Shown: positions 18,034 to 26,627, numbered from the stretch's first letter. The stretch is DNA of 64,000 nt from Polaribacter glomeratus (GCF_002954665.1 NZ_MSCM01000001.1:2323893-2387892); one strand, 5' to 3'. A program made the numbers and translations. Notes: generated from the letters alone by a model not told the origin.

Positions 18034-18369
18034 CTACTTTTTAAGGTCTAATTTATCAGCAAAATAAGCACAAAAATCGCGCATTGTTGCACCCATTTTT
18101 GTGTCATCTGTTGCTTTTTCAAAAGCATCTGCCATAGAAACTAAAGTTTGATGATAAAATTGTTTCATTTCATCTACAGGCATATCTTTTGTCCACAAAT
18201 CCATACGCAACGTATCTTTTTGTTTATGATCCCAAACAGAAATCATAATTGCTTTTGAAGCTTCATTATTAATTCCGCCATCTATTGCAGTCCAAGAAAT
18301 TTCTTCAGGAACTTTGTTTTCATCTAAACCAACTTTAAATTTTATTTCAGAATTGTGTTTAATTGCCAT
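18034..18369 (-). CDS. gldC: gliding motility protein GldC
   Basis: A 111-residue soluble protein without a signal peptide. The sequence (SEIKFKVGLDENKVPEEISW, then DGG, then WDHKQKDTLRMDLWTKDMPVDEMK) is typical of GldC, which is linked to flavobacterial gliding although its biochemical role is unclear. Its ATG overlaps the gldB stop by one base (TAATG), so translation is probably coupled. The order nadE divergent from gldB-gldC is a known flavobacterial arrangement. Confidence 0.93.
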   Translation of the reverse strand: MAIKHNSEIKFKVGLDENKVPEEISWTAIDGGINNEASKAIMISVWDHKQKDTLRMDLWTKDMPVDEMKQFYHQTLVSMADAFEKATDDTKMGATMRDFCAYFADKLDLKK

Positions 18370-19328
18370 TACTTTTTGGGTTTGTATTTAGATTTATTAA
18401 ATAAATCTGATTCGTCTATTTCTAATAATTCTTGCAAAGATACATCATTATGTTTCATATAAGACCTTACAATTTGCCAACCAATCCAAACACCAATTTT
18501 ACCTGGTGATAAGTTATCTTGTGCTGTATAAAACTTTGAAAACGGCGCATTTTCTAAAAATCGTTGATTTAGTTTTGTATCAGTACTAAACAATAATTTG
18601 TTATCTATAAAGTACATCCAAATTTGTTCTTCATTGGTAGTTGCCCAGTTTAATTTATCTTCTGGATATCCTATTTTTTCATGATCAGAAATTGAGGGTA
18701 AATACATGTCAATGAGGTACATTTTTTTGCCTTCTTGTATCATTTTAGCAATAAAATCTCTTTTGTTTGATGGGTATACTTGCTTGTCAATTATGGCATT
18801 TGCAACATCCACAACGATATGATTTTTGGTGTTATTTTCCTTAATATATTTTGGGTAATCTCCATAAAATTTATGATTTTCACCAAGATAGACATCCAAA
18901 GAAATAAGCATTAAACTGTCTGCATAAATAACCCGACTATCATAATCTATATTTGATAATATCGTTACAACAGCTGGTTCTTTAAACTCTTTGTTATAAT
19001 ATTTAACATGTTTAAAAAGCGATGCTATTTCATTTTCTTCGGATGAAAAATCTTTATATACTTTTTGAGTTTCTGCAAATAATTCTTGTTCTTGTTTGTC
19101 ATTTATCTTTGCAAAAACCAAGCTATCTGTAAATTCTTTTGGGAACAAATATGGATAGTTTTGCTTCAACTGCGGTAAATTTTGACTTGTAGCTGTATAG
19201 AAATCTACATCATATCTTTTTACGGCAAAATCAACATTTATCTTAGAAACGTCTATTTGATTCAAATTTTTATCAGAACAAGAAAAAAACAGGCATAAAA
19301 CCATTAAAACTGTAAAAAAAAATCTCAT
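18369..19328 (-). CDS. gldB: gliding motility lipoprotein GldB
   Basis: A 319-residue lipoprotein with signal MRFFFTVLMVLCLFFSC and lipidation at Cys17. The remainder matches GldB: DVDFYTATSQNLPQLKQNYPYLFP near the start and a later region with GKIGVWIGWQIVRSYM and LQELLE. GldB is required for gliding in Flavobacterium, but its molecular activity is not established. It overlaps gldC by one base and faces away from nadE, with 59 bases between starts. Confidence 0.94.
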   Translation of the reverse strand: MRFFFTVLMVLCLFFSCSDKNLNQIDVSKINVDFAVKRYDVDFYTATSQNLPQLKQNYPYLFPKEFTDSLVFAKINDKQEQELFAETQKVYKDFSSEENEIASLFKHVKYYNKEFKEPAVVTILSNIDYDSRVIYADSLMLISLDVYLGENHKFYGDYPKYIKENNTKNHIVVDVANAIIDKQVYPSNKRDFIAKMIQEGKKMYLIDMYLPSISDHEKIGYPEDKLNWATTNEEQIWMYFIDNKLLFSTDTKLNQRFLENAPFSKFYTAQDNLSPGKIGVWIGWQIVRSYMKHNDVSLQELLEIDESDLFNKSKYKPKK

Positions 19329-19387
19329 ATTCTTCGTATCTTAGTAACTCAATTTAAGAACGATAAAAATACTAAAATAGTTTGTCA

Positions 19388-20176
19388 ATGAATACCGAAA
19401 AAGTAGCAGAATATATTATTAATTGGTTAAAAGAGTATGCAACCAATGCAAAAGTAAATGGATTTGTAGTTGGTGTTTCTGGCGGAATAGATTCTGCATT
19501 AACCTCAACTTTATGCGCAAAAACAGGTTACCCAACTTTATGTGTAGAAATGCCTATTCATCAAGCAGAAAGTCAAGTTTCTAGAGCAGAAGAACATATT
19601 GCACAACTTAAAAAGCGTTTTGCTAATGTTTCTGAAGCAAGAGTTGATTTAACTTCAACTTTTGAAGATTTTAAAAATGTATTGCCAAGTGTAGCGCATT
19701 CTGAAAAGTTAGATTTGTCTTTGGCAAATACAAGAGCACGTTTAAGAATGACTACTTTGTATTATTTTGCTGGCTTACAAGGATTATTAGTTGCCGGAAC
19801 AGGAAATAAAGTAGAAGACTTTGGTGTTGGTTTTTACACAAAATATGGCGATGGCGGCGTAGATTTAAGTCCGATTGCTGATTTAATGAAATCTGAAGTC
19901 TATCAATTAGCAGCCTATTTAGGTGTACCAAATTCCATACAAAAAGCACAACCTACAGATGGGTTATTTGGCGATAGCAGAACAGATGAAGATCAAATTG
20001 GTGCTTCTTACGATGAATTAGAATGGGCAATGAATATGAAAGAAAAAGGTAAAACTGCTGCTGATTTTTCTGGAAGAGAAAAGGAAGTACTTAAGATTTA
20101 TACGCGTTTAAACACCATAAATCAACATAAAATGTTAGCAATACCTGTTTGCAAAATTCCAAAAAAAATTATGTAA
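19388..20176 (+). CDS. nadE: NAD synthetase (ammonia-dependent)
   Basis: A 262-residue cytoplasmic enzyme that converts deamido-NAD and ammonia to NAD with ATP. The ATP-PP loop is VSGGIDSAL (about residues 31-39). GTGNKVEDFGVGFYTKYGDGGVDLSP gives the deamido-NAD-binding block, and ADLMKSEVYQLA follows. It lacks an N-terminal glutaminase domain, so it would use free ammonia. I start at ATG 19388; a TTG two codons earlier is possible but less likely. A terminator follows that also serves the convergent small gene. Confidence 0.96.
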   Translation: MNTEKVAEYIINWLKEYATNAKVNGFVVGVSGGIDSALTSTLCAKTGYPTLCVEMPIHQAESQVSRAEEHIAQLKKRFANVSEARVDLTSTFEDFKNVLPSVAHSEKLDLSLANTRARLRMTTLYYFAGLQGLLVAGTGNKVEDFGVGFYTKYGDGGVDLSPIADLMKSEVYQLAAYLGVPNSIQKAQPTDGLFGDSRTDEDQIGASYDELEWAMNMKEKGKTAADFSGREKEVLKIYTRLNTINQHKMLAIPVCKIPKKIM

Positions 20177-20198
20177 ACCAGTATTGTAGAGCAAAAAA

Positions 20199-20230
20199 AA
20201 ACGTCTTAACTATAATTAGCTAAGACGTTT
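20199..20230 (+). terminator. bidirectional terminator between nadE and the first microprotein gene
   Basis: Perfect 10-bp stem AAACGTCTTA / TAAGACGTTT with A runs before and T runs after, so it can stop nadE (plus) and the 43-codon gene at 20248-20379 (minus). Confidence 0.85.
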
Positions 20231-20247
20231 TTCTTTCTGTATCTTTT

Positions 20248-20379
20248 TTATAATAAGTTTGCAGAAATCATCATTCTTTTAATTTTCTGATAAGCTCTTC
20301 TTTTAGAACCTTTGGAAATTTCAAATGGTAAAAAGATGAATAATTGAATGATTTTTAGTATTTGTAATGTTCTTTTCAT
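20248..20379 (-). CDS. 43-residue microprotein, paralogue A
   Basis: An open frame of 43 codons: hydrophobic N-terminal half (MKRTLQILKIIQLFIFLP) and a basic half with SKGSKRRAY, KIKR and a terminal ANLL. It aligns without gaps to the 43-residue product of 20542-20673 at 24 of 43 positions, including MKR, ILKI, LP, IS.GSK, KIK, MI.A and LL, which is strong evidence that both are translated. A TAnnTTTG element lies 27 bases upstream and a terminator 18 bases downstream. I do not recognise the family; it may be an amphipathic, membrane-associated peptide. Confidence 0.7.
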   Translation of the reverse strand: MKRTLQILKIIQLFIFLPFEISKGSKRRAYQKIKRMMISANLL

Positions 20380-20405
20380 GATGCATAGGTTTCTTTTTCT
20401 TAAGA

Positions 20406-20413
20406 CAAATGTA
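20406..20413 (-). promoter_or_regulatory. -7 element for microprotein A
   Basis: Minus-strand TACATTTG, a perfect TAnnTTTG, 27 bases before the ATG. A matching -33 element is not evident. Confidence 0.5.
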
Positions 20414-20443
20414 CAAAAAAAATTAGAACTTTGATTTAAAGAG

Positions 20444-20466
20444 AAAAGGGAAAAACCCCCTTTTTT
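20444..20466 (-). terminator. possible terminator after microprotein B
   Basis: Hairpin AAAAGGG / CCCCCTTTTTT with a 5-base loop, in the gap between the two small genes. The T run is stronger on the plus strand, but the only gene that would need it is the minus-strand gene at 20542-20673. Confidence 0.45.
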
Positions 20467-20541
20467 AAAATCAGGTTAAAATATAGATAGTTAAAAATGA
20501 GAAAATTACTTTAAAAAACGAACCTTAACAACTTAAACATT

Positions 20542-20673
20542 TTACAATAATCGAGCATTAATCATTAACTTTTTAATTTTAACAGAAGCACTTTTTTTTG
20601 AACCATTAGAAATATCTAAAGGCAATCTAAGCAGTAATGCAACAATCTTTAAAATTTCAAATACTCTTTTCAT
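20542..20673 (-). CDS. 43-residue microprotein, paralogue B
   Basis: A second 43-codon frame: MKRVFEILKIVALLLRLP, then DISNGSKKSA, VKIKKLM and a terminal ARLL. It matches paralogue A (20248-20379) over its full length at 24 of 43 residues with no gap, while the flanking DNA does not align. A TACTTTTG promoter element sits 27 bases upstream, the same distance as in paralogue A. It lies downstream of dnaG on the same strand but has its own promoter. Function unknown; possibilities include a membrane-active regulator or a type I toxin-like peptide, neither supported further. Confidence 0.7.
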   Translation of the reverse strand: MKRVFEILKIVALLLRLPLDISNGSKKSASVKIKKLMINARLL

Positions 20674-20699
20674 AGTTTTGGTTTTTTCTTTTTCGCCTG

Positions 20700-20707
20700 C
20701 AAAAGTA
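20700..20707 (-). promoter_or_regulatory. -7 element for microprotein B
   Basis: Minus-strand TACTTTTG, a perfect TAnnTTTG, 27 bases before the ATG, the same placement as for paralogue A. Confidence 0.55.
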
Positions 20708-20829
20708 CTTTAAAAAAATGTCTAACGAAGTAAAACCTAACTTTATCTTAAATTTTTATGAGTTTTTTGCTAAAAAGGTACTAAACAAGAAAAAAAGCTA
20801 ACTATGTATTCTAAAAAAAAATACGGCAA

Positions 20830-22833
20830 CTAAACGACTCTTTTTAGTTTCTCTGAAAGTCGAATTCTTAACGAATTATAACTCATAATCTCCTCTTTTT
20901 CCTCATTTGTGTATTCTTTACCTTGTACTAAAAACTCATCTACCAACCTATCAATTAAAATTCTGCGTAAATTATAAATTACATCAGAAACCGCTTTTGG
21001 CAATACTTCAAAAGCAGACTTAACCTCAATACTTTTACCGCCCCAGTTGCTTAATTGGTACTTTTCTTCATCCATTAAAATAGAAGTAACTGTAGTTGCA
21101 ATATCTAAATTTTTGTTATTAATAAATTTATCTATTTCTAATTTTTCAGATTGATTTAACTGATGAATCATTTCTGTATAAATTTCTTGAAAAAGAGGAT
21201 TTGTAAATTCTATTTCATCTTCTTGTAAGTGTAAATAAATTTCTGCACAAACTAAGTTTTGATACTTTCTGTTTGAAAAAGTTTCTTTTCCGTCTTCATC
21301 AATGTTACTAACTTCTTCAGAAAAATCTACCTCTTCATTACCATACAATAACAAAATCTTTATAATTTCATTTTCTAGAATTGATAGTTGATCTACTTTT
21401 TGAGAAGATATTTGCACACCTTTAACAAGTGCCATTGAAGATTGCTCTTGCTCATAAAAATATTCTGCAGGCGGCTCATTTGGATCTGCATTATTAGTAT
21501 AGTTAGAACTTGGTTTATTTCTTTGAGTAGCCTCTTTTTTTAGTAACTGCGCTAACTCACTAAATAATACGCGCTCAGAAATATCCATGATTCTTGAACA
21601 TTCTTGTACGTATACTTCTCTTTGAATTCCATCCGGAATTTTAGAAATACTTGTTACAATATCTCTAATTACGGTTGCTTTTTTTATAGGATCGTTATTA
21701 GAATCTTTTAGTAATAGCGATACTTTAAAATTAATAAAATCTTGCGCTGAGGTTTCTAGATATTCTTTTAACTCAGCATTTGTATGTGATTTCGCAAAAC
21801 TATCTGGATCTTCTCCATCAGGAAACTGAACCACTTTAACATTCATTCCTTGTTCTAGAATTAAATCTATTCCGCGAATGGAAGCTCTAATTCCGGCTGC
21901 ATCACCGTCAAAAAGTACTGTTATGTTTTTTGTTAATCTGTTTACTAATCGTATTTGATCTGATGTTAAAGCCGTACCTGAAGATGCCACAACATTCTCT
22001 ACGCCAGATTGATTAAAGGAAATAACATCTGTATATCCTTCCACTAAAAAACAATTATCTTGTCTTGCAATTTCTTTTTTGGCTTGATAAATTCCGTATA
22101 AAATTTTACTTTTATGGTAGATATCACTTTCTGGAGAATTTAAATATTTAGCCGCTTTTTTATCCGCAGTTAAAATTCTACCACCAAAACCTAAAATACG
22201 CCCAGACATTGACTGAATTGGAAATAACACTCTTCCTTTAAAACGATCAAACTGTTTGTTTTCTTTCACTATTGAAAGACCGGTTGATGCTAAATATTTT
22301 AGATCATAGCCCTTTGCTAAAGCTGCTTTTGTAAAATTATCCCATTCATCTAAACAATATCCTAACTGAAATTTTTTAATCGTTTCATCTGTAAAACCAC
22401 GTTCTTTAAAGTAAGACAAACCGATGGCTTTCCCTTGGTTTGTGTTGAGCATTAAATTATGAAAATAATCTTTTGCAAAATTAGACACCAAGAACATACT
22501 TTCTCGTTCATTAGTTTGCTCTTTTTGCTCATCAGATTGCTCTGTTTCTTCAATTTCTATATTGTATTTTTTGGCTAACCATTTTAAAGCTTCGGGATAC
22601 GAAAAATGCTCGTGTTCCATTAAAAAAGAAACTGAGTTCCCTCCTTTTCCTGTAGAGAAATCTTTCCAGATTTGTTTTACAGGAGAAACCATAAATGATG
22701 GTGATTTTTCGTCTGTAAAAGGACTTAATCCTTTAAAATTACTTCCTGCTTTTTTTAGCTGAACAAACTCACCAATAACCTCCTCTACTCTCGCAGATTC
22801 GAAAATTCGGTCTATGGTACTTCTAGAAATCAT
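20830..22833 (-). CDS. dnaG: DNA primase lacking zinc-ribbon ligands
   Basis: A 667-residue primase that lays RNA primers for replication forks. The N-terminal region keeps the shape of the DnaG zinc ribbon (GLSPFTDEKSPSFMVSP and a later GKGGNSVSFLM), but the expected Cys-His and Cys-Cys ligands are replaced by Ser37, Thr40, Asp58 and Thr61. The RNA polymerase domain follows with RGRVLFPI-like GRVLFPIQ and the TOPRIM blocks LVEGYTDV and VLFDGDAAG; the C-terminal part is the divergent helicase-binding region. The same substitution is, to my recollection, common in Flavobacteriia. Confidence 0.96.
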   Translation of the reverse strand: MISRSTIDRIFESARVEEVIGEFVQLKKAGSNFKGLSPFTDEKSPSFMVSPVKQIWKDFSTGKGGNSVSFLMEHEHFSYPEALKWLAKKYNIEIEETEQSDEQKEQTNERESMFLVSNFAKDYFHNLMLNTNQGKAIGLSYFKERGFTDETIKKFQLGYCLDEWDNFTKAALAKGYDLKYLASTGLSIVKENKQFDRFKGRVLFPIQSMSGRILGFGGRILTADKKAAKYLNSPESDIYHKSKILYGIYQAKKEIARQDNCFLVEGYTDVISFNQSGVENVVASSGTALTSDQIRLVNRLTKNITVLFDGDAAGIRASIRGIDLILEQGMNVKVVQFPDGEDPDSFAKSHTNAELKEYLETSAQDFINFKVSLLLKDSNNDPIKKATVIRDIVTSISKIPDGIQREVYVQECSRIMDISERVLFSELAQLLKKEATQRNKPSSNYTNNADPNEPPAEYFYEQEQSSMALVKGVQISSQKVDQLSILENEIIKILLLYGNEEVDFSEEVSNIDEDGKETFSNRKYQNLVCAEIYLHLQEDEIEFTNPLFQEIYTEMIHQLNQSEKLEIDKFINNKNLDIATTVTSILMDEEKYQLSNWGGKSIEVKSAFEVLPKAVSDVIYNLRRILIDRLVDEFLVQGKEYTNEEKEEIMSYNSLRIRLSEKLKRVV

Positions 22834-22856
22834 GTAGTTTATGTGATAAAAGTAAA

Positions 22857-22864
22857 CAAATATA
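22857..22864 (-). promoter_or_regulatory. -7 element upstream of dnaG
   Basis: Minus-strand TATATTTG, perfect TAnnTTTG, 23 bases before the dnaG ATG. No clear TTG upstream. Confidence 0.5.
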
Positions 22865-22910
22865 AGGTTTAGAACTTTGATTATTTCTAATACAAAAGTT
22901 TATAAAATAA

Positions 22911-22945
22911 AAAAACCTCAAAAGTTTAAAAACCTTTGAGGTCTA
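22911..22945 (-). terminator. clpX terminator
   Basis: Stem ACCTCAAA (22915-22922) / TTTGAGGT (22935-22942), followed on the minus strand by a run of T residues. Confidence 0.85.
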
Positions 22946-22962
22946 GTATAATATGTGTTATT

Positions 22963-24198
22963 TTAAGAAGCTGCTCTTAATTTCTTTAATGTAGTATTCG
23001 TTAATTTAGCTTCTGCATATTCTTTGTTTACATTAAATTCTTTATCATTAGAACTTGGTAACTCAAACATTGCATCGGTAAAAATTGCTTCACATAAAGA
23101 ACGCAAACCTCTTGCACCTAATTTATATTCTATTGCTTTGTTTACAATATAGTTTAAAGCACCCTCTTCAATTGTAAATGCAACTTCATCCATCAAAAAC
23201 AACTTTGTATATTGTTTTATAATTGAGTTTTTAGGTTCTGTTAAAATTGCTCTTAACGTTTCTGCATCCAAAGGATTCATGTAACTTAAAACTGGTAAAC
23301 GACCAATAATCTCTGGAATCAATCCAAAAGATTTTAAATCTAAAGGCGTTATGTATTGTAACAAATTTTCTTCATCAATTTTATTACCTTCTAAAGAGGC
23401 GCCAAAACCAACAGCTTGCCTGTTTAAACGTTTGCTAATTGTTCTATCAATTCCTGAAAAAGCACCACCAGCAATAAATAAAATATCTTTGGTATTTATT
23501 TCAATAAACTTCTGTTCTGGGTGCTTTCTACCTCCTTTTGGCGGCACATTTACCACAGAACCTTCTAATAATTTTAACAACGCTTGTTGAACACCTTCAC
23601 CAGAAACATCTCTAGTAATGGAAGGATTATCGCCTTTTCTGGCAATTTTATCAATTTCATCAATAAAAACAATTCCTTTTTCTGCTTTTTCTACATCGTA
23701 ATCCGCAGCTTGTAATAATCTGCTAAGAATACTTTCTACATCTTCACCTACATAACCAGCTTGCGTTAAAACAGTAGCATCTACAATAGAAAAAGGTACA
23801 TTTAACATTTTTGCAATTGTTCTTGCCACTAATGTTTTTCCTGTTCCTGTTTCACCGACTAAAATAATGTTCGATTTTTCAATCTCTACTTCGTCATCTG
23901 TCTCTTTTTGCAATAAACGCTTGTAATGATTGTAAACTGCAACAGCCATTGCTCTTTTAGTTTCTACCTGACCAATAATATATTGATCTAAAAACTCCTT
24001 TATTTCTAAAGGCTTCTTAAGCATTAAGTCTTTAGACAATTTGCTCGATTTTACATCAGATATTTCTTCTGTTACAATACCATGCGCTTGTTCAATGCAT
24101 TTATCGCAAATATGAGCATCCATTCCTGCGATTAGCAAGTCTGTTTCTGCTTTTTTTCGTCCACAAAATGAACACTCTAAAATTTCTTCTTTTGCCAT
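22963..24198 (-). CDS. clpX: ATP-dependent Clp protease ATP-binding subunit ClpX
   Basis: A 411-residue AAA+ unfoldase that feeds tagged proteins into ClpP. Starting at MAKEEILECS (ATG 24198; the longer frame adds an unrelated N-terminus), it has the Cys4 zinc-binding domain (Cys9, Cys12, Cys31, Cys34), Walker A GETGTGKT at 115-122, pore loop GYVG at 148-151, Walker B IVFIDEID at 176-183, and the sensor region. The IGF-type ClpP loop should lie in the middle; I see ISKRLNRQAVGFGA instead at the expected place. It is downstream of clpP. Confidence 0.97.
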   Translation of the reverse strand: MAKEEILECSFCGRKKAETDLLIAGMDAHICDKCIEQAHGIVTEEISDVKSSKLSKDLMLKKPLEIKEFLDQYIIGQVETKRAMAVAVYNHYKRLLQKETDDEVEIEKSNIILVGETGTGKTLVARTIAKMLNVPFSIVDATVLTQAGYVGEDVESILSRLLQAADYDVEKAEKGIVFIDEIDKIARKGDNPSITRDVSGEGVQQALLKLLEGSVVNVPPKGGRKHPEQKFIEINTKDILFIAGGAFSGIDRTISKRLNRQAVGFGASLEGNKIDEENLLQYITPLDLKSFGLIPEIIGRLPVLSYMNPLDAETLRAILTEPKNSIIKQYTKLFLMDEVAFTIEEGALNYIVNKAIEYKLGARGLRSLCEAIFTDAMFELPSSNDKEFNVNKEYAEAKLTNTTLKKLRAAS

Positions 24199-24282
24199 TA
24201 TTCTCTGGTTTTTGGTTACTGGCGAATAGTTGTTTGGCAAAATACTTACCAACAGCTAAAAATCCAATAACTAAATACTTTA

Positions 24283-24942
24283 CTACTTTCTAACTAAGAT
24301 TTCATCAATCATACCATACTCTTTTGCTTCATCTGCTTTCATCCAATAATCTCTATCAGAATCTGCGTGCACTTTTTCGAGAGTTTGACCAGAATGATTT
24401 GCAATAATTTCGTACAATTCAGTTTTTAGCTTTCCAATTTCTCTTACAGTTATTTCCATATCCGAAGCCTGACCTTGAGCACCGCCTAAAGGCTGATGAA
24501 TCATAATTCTAGAATGAGGTAAAGCAGAACGTTTTCCTTTTTGACCTGCACACATTAAAACAGCACCCATTGAAGCTGCCATTCCTGTACAAATTGTTGC
24601 AACATCTGGCTTTATAAACTGCATTGTGTCATAAATCCCTAAACCTGCATACACGCCACCACCGGGAGAATTGATGTAAATAGAAATATCTTTGCTTGAA
24701 TCTACACTTTCTAAAAACAACAATTGCGCTTGAATAATATTTGCAACTTGATCGTTAATACCAGTTCCCAAAAAGATAATTCTATCCATCATTAAACGTG
24801 AAAAAACATCCATTTGAGTGATGTTCATTTGACGTTCTTCCATAATATATGGCGTTAAACTACTTGTAATTTTTGTATAACTAGTGCTGCTAATTCCGTG
24901 ATGTTTAGTAGCATATTTTTCGAACTCTTTTCCGTAATCCAT
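24283..24942 (-). CDS. clpP: ATP-dependent Clp protease proteolytic subunit
   Basis: A 219-residue serine protease forming the ClpP barrel. Catalytic Ser lies in TGMAASMGAVL and His in SRIMIHQPLGGAQGQ; the Asp is in the DRDYWM segment. YINSPGG forms the oxyanion region. A short N-terminal stretch before MDVFSRLMMDRIIFLG is probably a processed propeptide. It sits between tig and clpX, the standard tig-clpP-clpX order, although a terminator separates it from tig. Confidence 0.97.
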   Translation of the reverse strand: MDYGKEFEKYATKHHGISSTSYTKITSSLTPYIMEERQMNITQMDVFSRLMMDRIIFLGTGINDQVANIIQAQLLFLESVDSSKDISIYINSPGGGVYAGLGIYDTMQFIKPDVATICTGMAASMGAVLMCAGQKGKRSALPHSRIMIHQPLGGAQGQASDMEITVREIGKLKTELYEIIANHSGQTLEKVHADSDRDYWMKADEAKEYGMIDEILVRK

Positions 24943-25018
24943 TGATGATTATTTTAAATATTTTGATTGGTAAAGGTAAGAAACTATTTATTACCTTTCT
25001 GTTAATGTACTTGCCAAA

Positions 25019-25044
25019 AAAACCTGAATTTAAAATTCAGGTTT
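25019..25044 (-). terminator. tig terminator
   Basis: Stem AACCTGAATT / AATTCAGGTT with a 3-base loop and T runs on both sides; on the minus strand it ends tig before clpP. Confidence 0.8.
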
Positions 25045-25053
25045 TGATTTTTT

Positions 25054-25126
25054 GTCGCTGCGAATTATTAATATCAGAAGAAATCTATTATTTGATAAAT
25101 AGATTACTACGTTTCTCGCAATGACG
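25054..25126 (-). repeat. degenerate CGTCATTGCGAG-type palindromic repeat
   Basis: On the minus strand CGTCATTGCGAG...AATCT, a short A/T loop, then AGATT...TCGCAGCGAC form two imperfect complementary arms. This looks like the GTCATTGCGAG...GCAATCT hairpin family common in intergenic regions of many Bacteroidota. It lies directly after the tig stop, upstream of the terminator. Confidence 0.55.
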
Positions 25127-25127
25127 T

Positions 25128-26450
25128 TTATTTATAAACTTCTTTAATAAATTCCTCGTAAGAAACTTCCTTTGTTTTAAAACTGATTTTCTCCTTAAAG
25201 AAAGCCAATAATTTATGACTAATTAATTGCGCTTGCAACTTTTGAGCTTCTTCTTGATTTTGTAAAATTCTACCAGCAATATCTTCTAATTCTTTTTCCT
25301 CTGGATTCATATTACCAAACTGAGCCATTTGCGTGCGGATAAATCCTTTTGCATAGTCGATCAATTCTTTATAATCAATTTTGATATCGTTATCCTTCAT
25401 AATCTTACCTTCGATTAATTGGTAACGTAAACCTTTTTCTGATTTTTCGTATTCTGCGGTAGCTTCTGCAGCATTTAATGGCTTTTCGCCAGCATTTGCT
25501 AACCATTTTTTTAAGAAATCTGCAGGTAAATCAAATTTTGTGTTTTCTACTAAATACTCGGTTACAGCATTTAATAATTGCTGATCACCTTGTTGTAGAA
25601 ATTGTTTTTCTGCGTCTTCTTTAATTTTTTCTTTTAATTCTGTTACAGAAGTAACGCTTCCATCAGCAAATAATTTATCAAATAACTCTTTGTCTAAATC
25701 TGCTGGTGCTGTTGTTGTAATATCTTCAACAGTAAAAGTAACTGTAATGTCTAAATCATGAATTTCGTCATGAGAAACACCTAAAATTTGCTGTAATTTA
25801 TGATCGTCTTCAAATAATTTCTTAGTTTCTAACGCTATTACATCACCTAACTTAGCACCAATAACTTTCGCTTCGTTTTTCTTACCTTTTAAATCTTTTA
25901 CTAAAAAAGTAGCCTTTTTATTGATTTCTTTTTCTTCGTTTACAAAAGTTCCTGTTACACTAGCATTTTCAGTAGCTTCATCAATAGCATTTACATTTCC
26001 GTAACGTGTTTGAATGTTTTTAACTTCTTCGTTTATTAAATCATCGGTAGCGACAATTTTATACTGCTGTATTTTGTTTTTCTCGCTTAAATTGATTTCA
26101 AATGTAGGCGCTAAACCTACTTCAAATTCAAAAGAGAACACAGCTGCGTCCCAATTAAAATCCTCTTTCATTCTAGGTAAAGGGTTTCCTAAAATCTCTA
26201 ATTTTTCATCTGCTAAAAACTTATTTAAAGAACTTTGTAAAAGTTTGTTAACCTCATCTATCATTATAGATTTACCATACTGCTTTTTGATCATTCCCAT
26301 TGGCACGTGGCCTTTTCTAAAACCAGGAATATCTGCTTTTTTACGATAATCTGCTAACAAATCAGCTACTTTTGCTTGATAATCATCAGCAACAATATCA
26401 ATTTTTACAACTGCATTTAATGCGTCTACGTTTTCTTTTGTAATATTCAT
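25128..26450 (-). CDS. tig: trigger factor
   Basis: A 440-residue ribosome-associated chaperone. The N-terminal ribosome-binding domain carries the signature GFRKGHVP (about 42-49, GFRxGxxP). A middle PPIase-like domain is divergent, as in other Bacteroidota, with TGTFVNEEKE-type segments rather than a clear FKBP core. The C-terminal chaperone arms cover about 260-440. A strong promoter lies upstream. Identity rests on the ribosome-docking motif, length and tig-clpP-clpX context. Confidence 0.93.
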   Translation of the reverse strand: MNITKENVDALNAVVKIDIVADDYQAKVADLLADYRKKADIPGFRKGHVPMGMIKKQYGKSIMIDEVNKLLQSSLNKFLADEKLEILGNPLPRMKEDFNWDAAVFSFEFEVGLAPTFEINLSEKNKIQQYKIVATDDLINEEVKNIQTRYGNVNAIDEATENASVTGTFVNEEKEINKKATFLVKDLKGKKNEAKVIGAKLGDVIALETKKLFEDDHKLQQILGVSHDEIHDLDITVTFTVEDITTTAPADLDKELFDKLFADGSVTSVTELKEKIKEDAEKQFLQQGDQQLLNAVTEYLVENTKFDLPADFLKKWLANAGEKPLNAAEATAEYEKSEKGLRYQLIEGKIMKDNDIKIDYKELIDYAKGFIRTQMAQFGNMNPEEKELEDIAGRILQNQEEAQKLQAQLISHKLLAFFKEKISFKTKEVSYEEFIKEVYK

Positions 26451-26484
26451 TTCTTATTATGTATAGTTCTTAAAAAATCGACTG

Positions 26485-26516
26485 CAAAATTAATCAATTT
26501 GTATGAATATTACAAA
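26485..26516 (-). promoter_or_regulatory. promoter of tig
   Basis: Minus-strand TTTG (26516-26513), 20 bases, TAATTTTG (26492-26485): a full consensus match 35 bases before the ATG. Confidence 0.8.
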
Positions 26517-26610
26517 GGTTTAAACGGTTCTATTTCAGCATTTTCATTTTATTTAAAAAATTATAAATCAAAACAATAACGCTGAATTTCTAAAAAATAA
26601 AAAAATTCCG

Positions 26611-26618
26611 TAATTTTG
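26611..26618 (+). promoter_or_regulatory. -7 element of pyrH
   Basis: TAATTTTG matches TAnnTTTG, 44 bases before ATG 26662. Confidence 0.5.
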
Positions 26619-26627
26619 CTCAACTTT

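Noticed and set aside
20248-20673. Type I toxin-antitoxin interpretation of the two microproteins
   Set aside because: Size and hydrophobicity fit, and a plus-strand TAAGTTTG lies at 20254-20261, but it has no -33 element and no counterpart at the second gene, so an antisense RNA is not supported.
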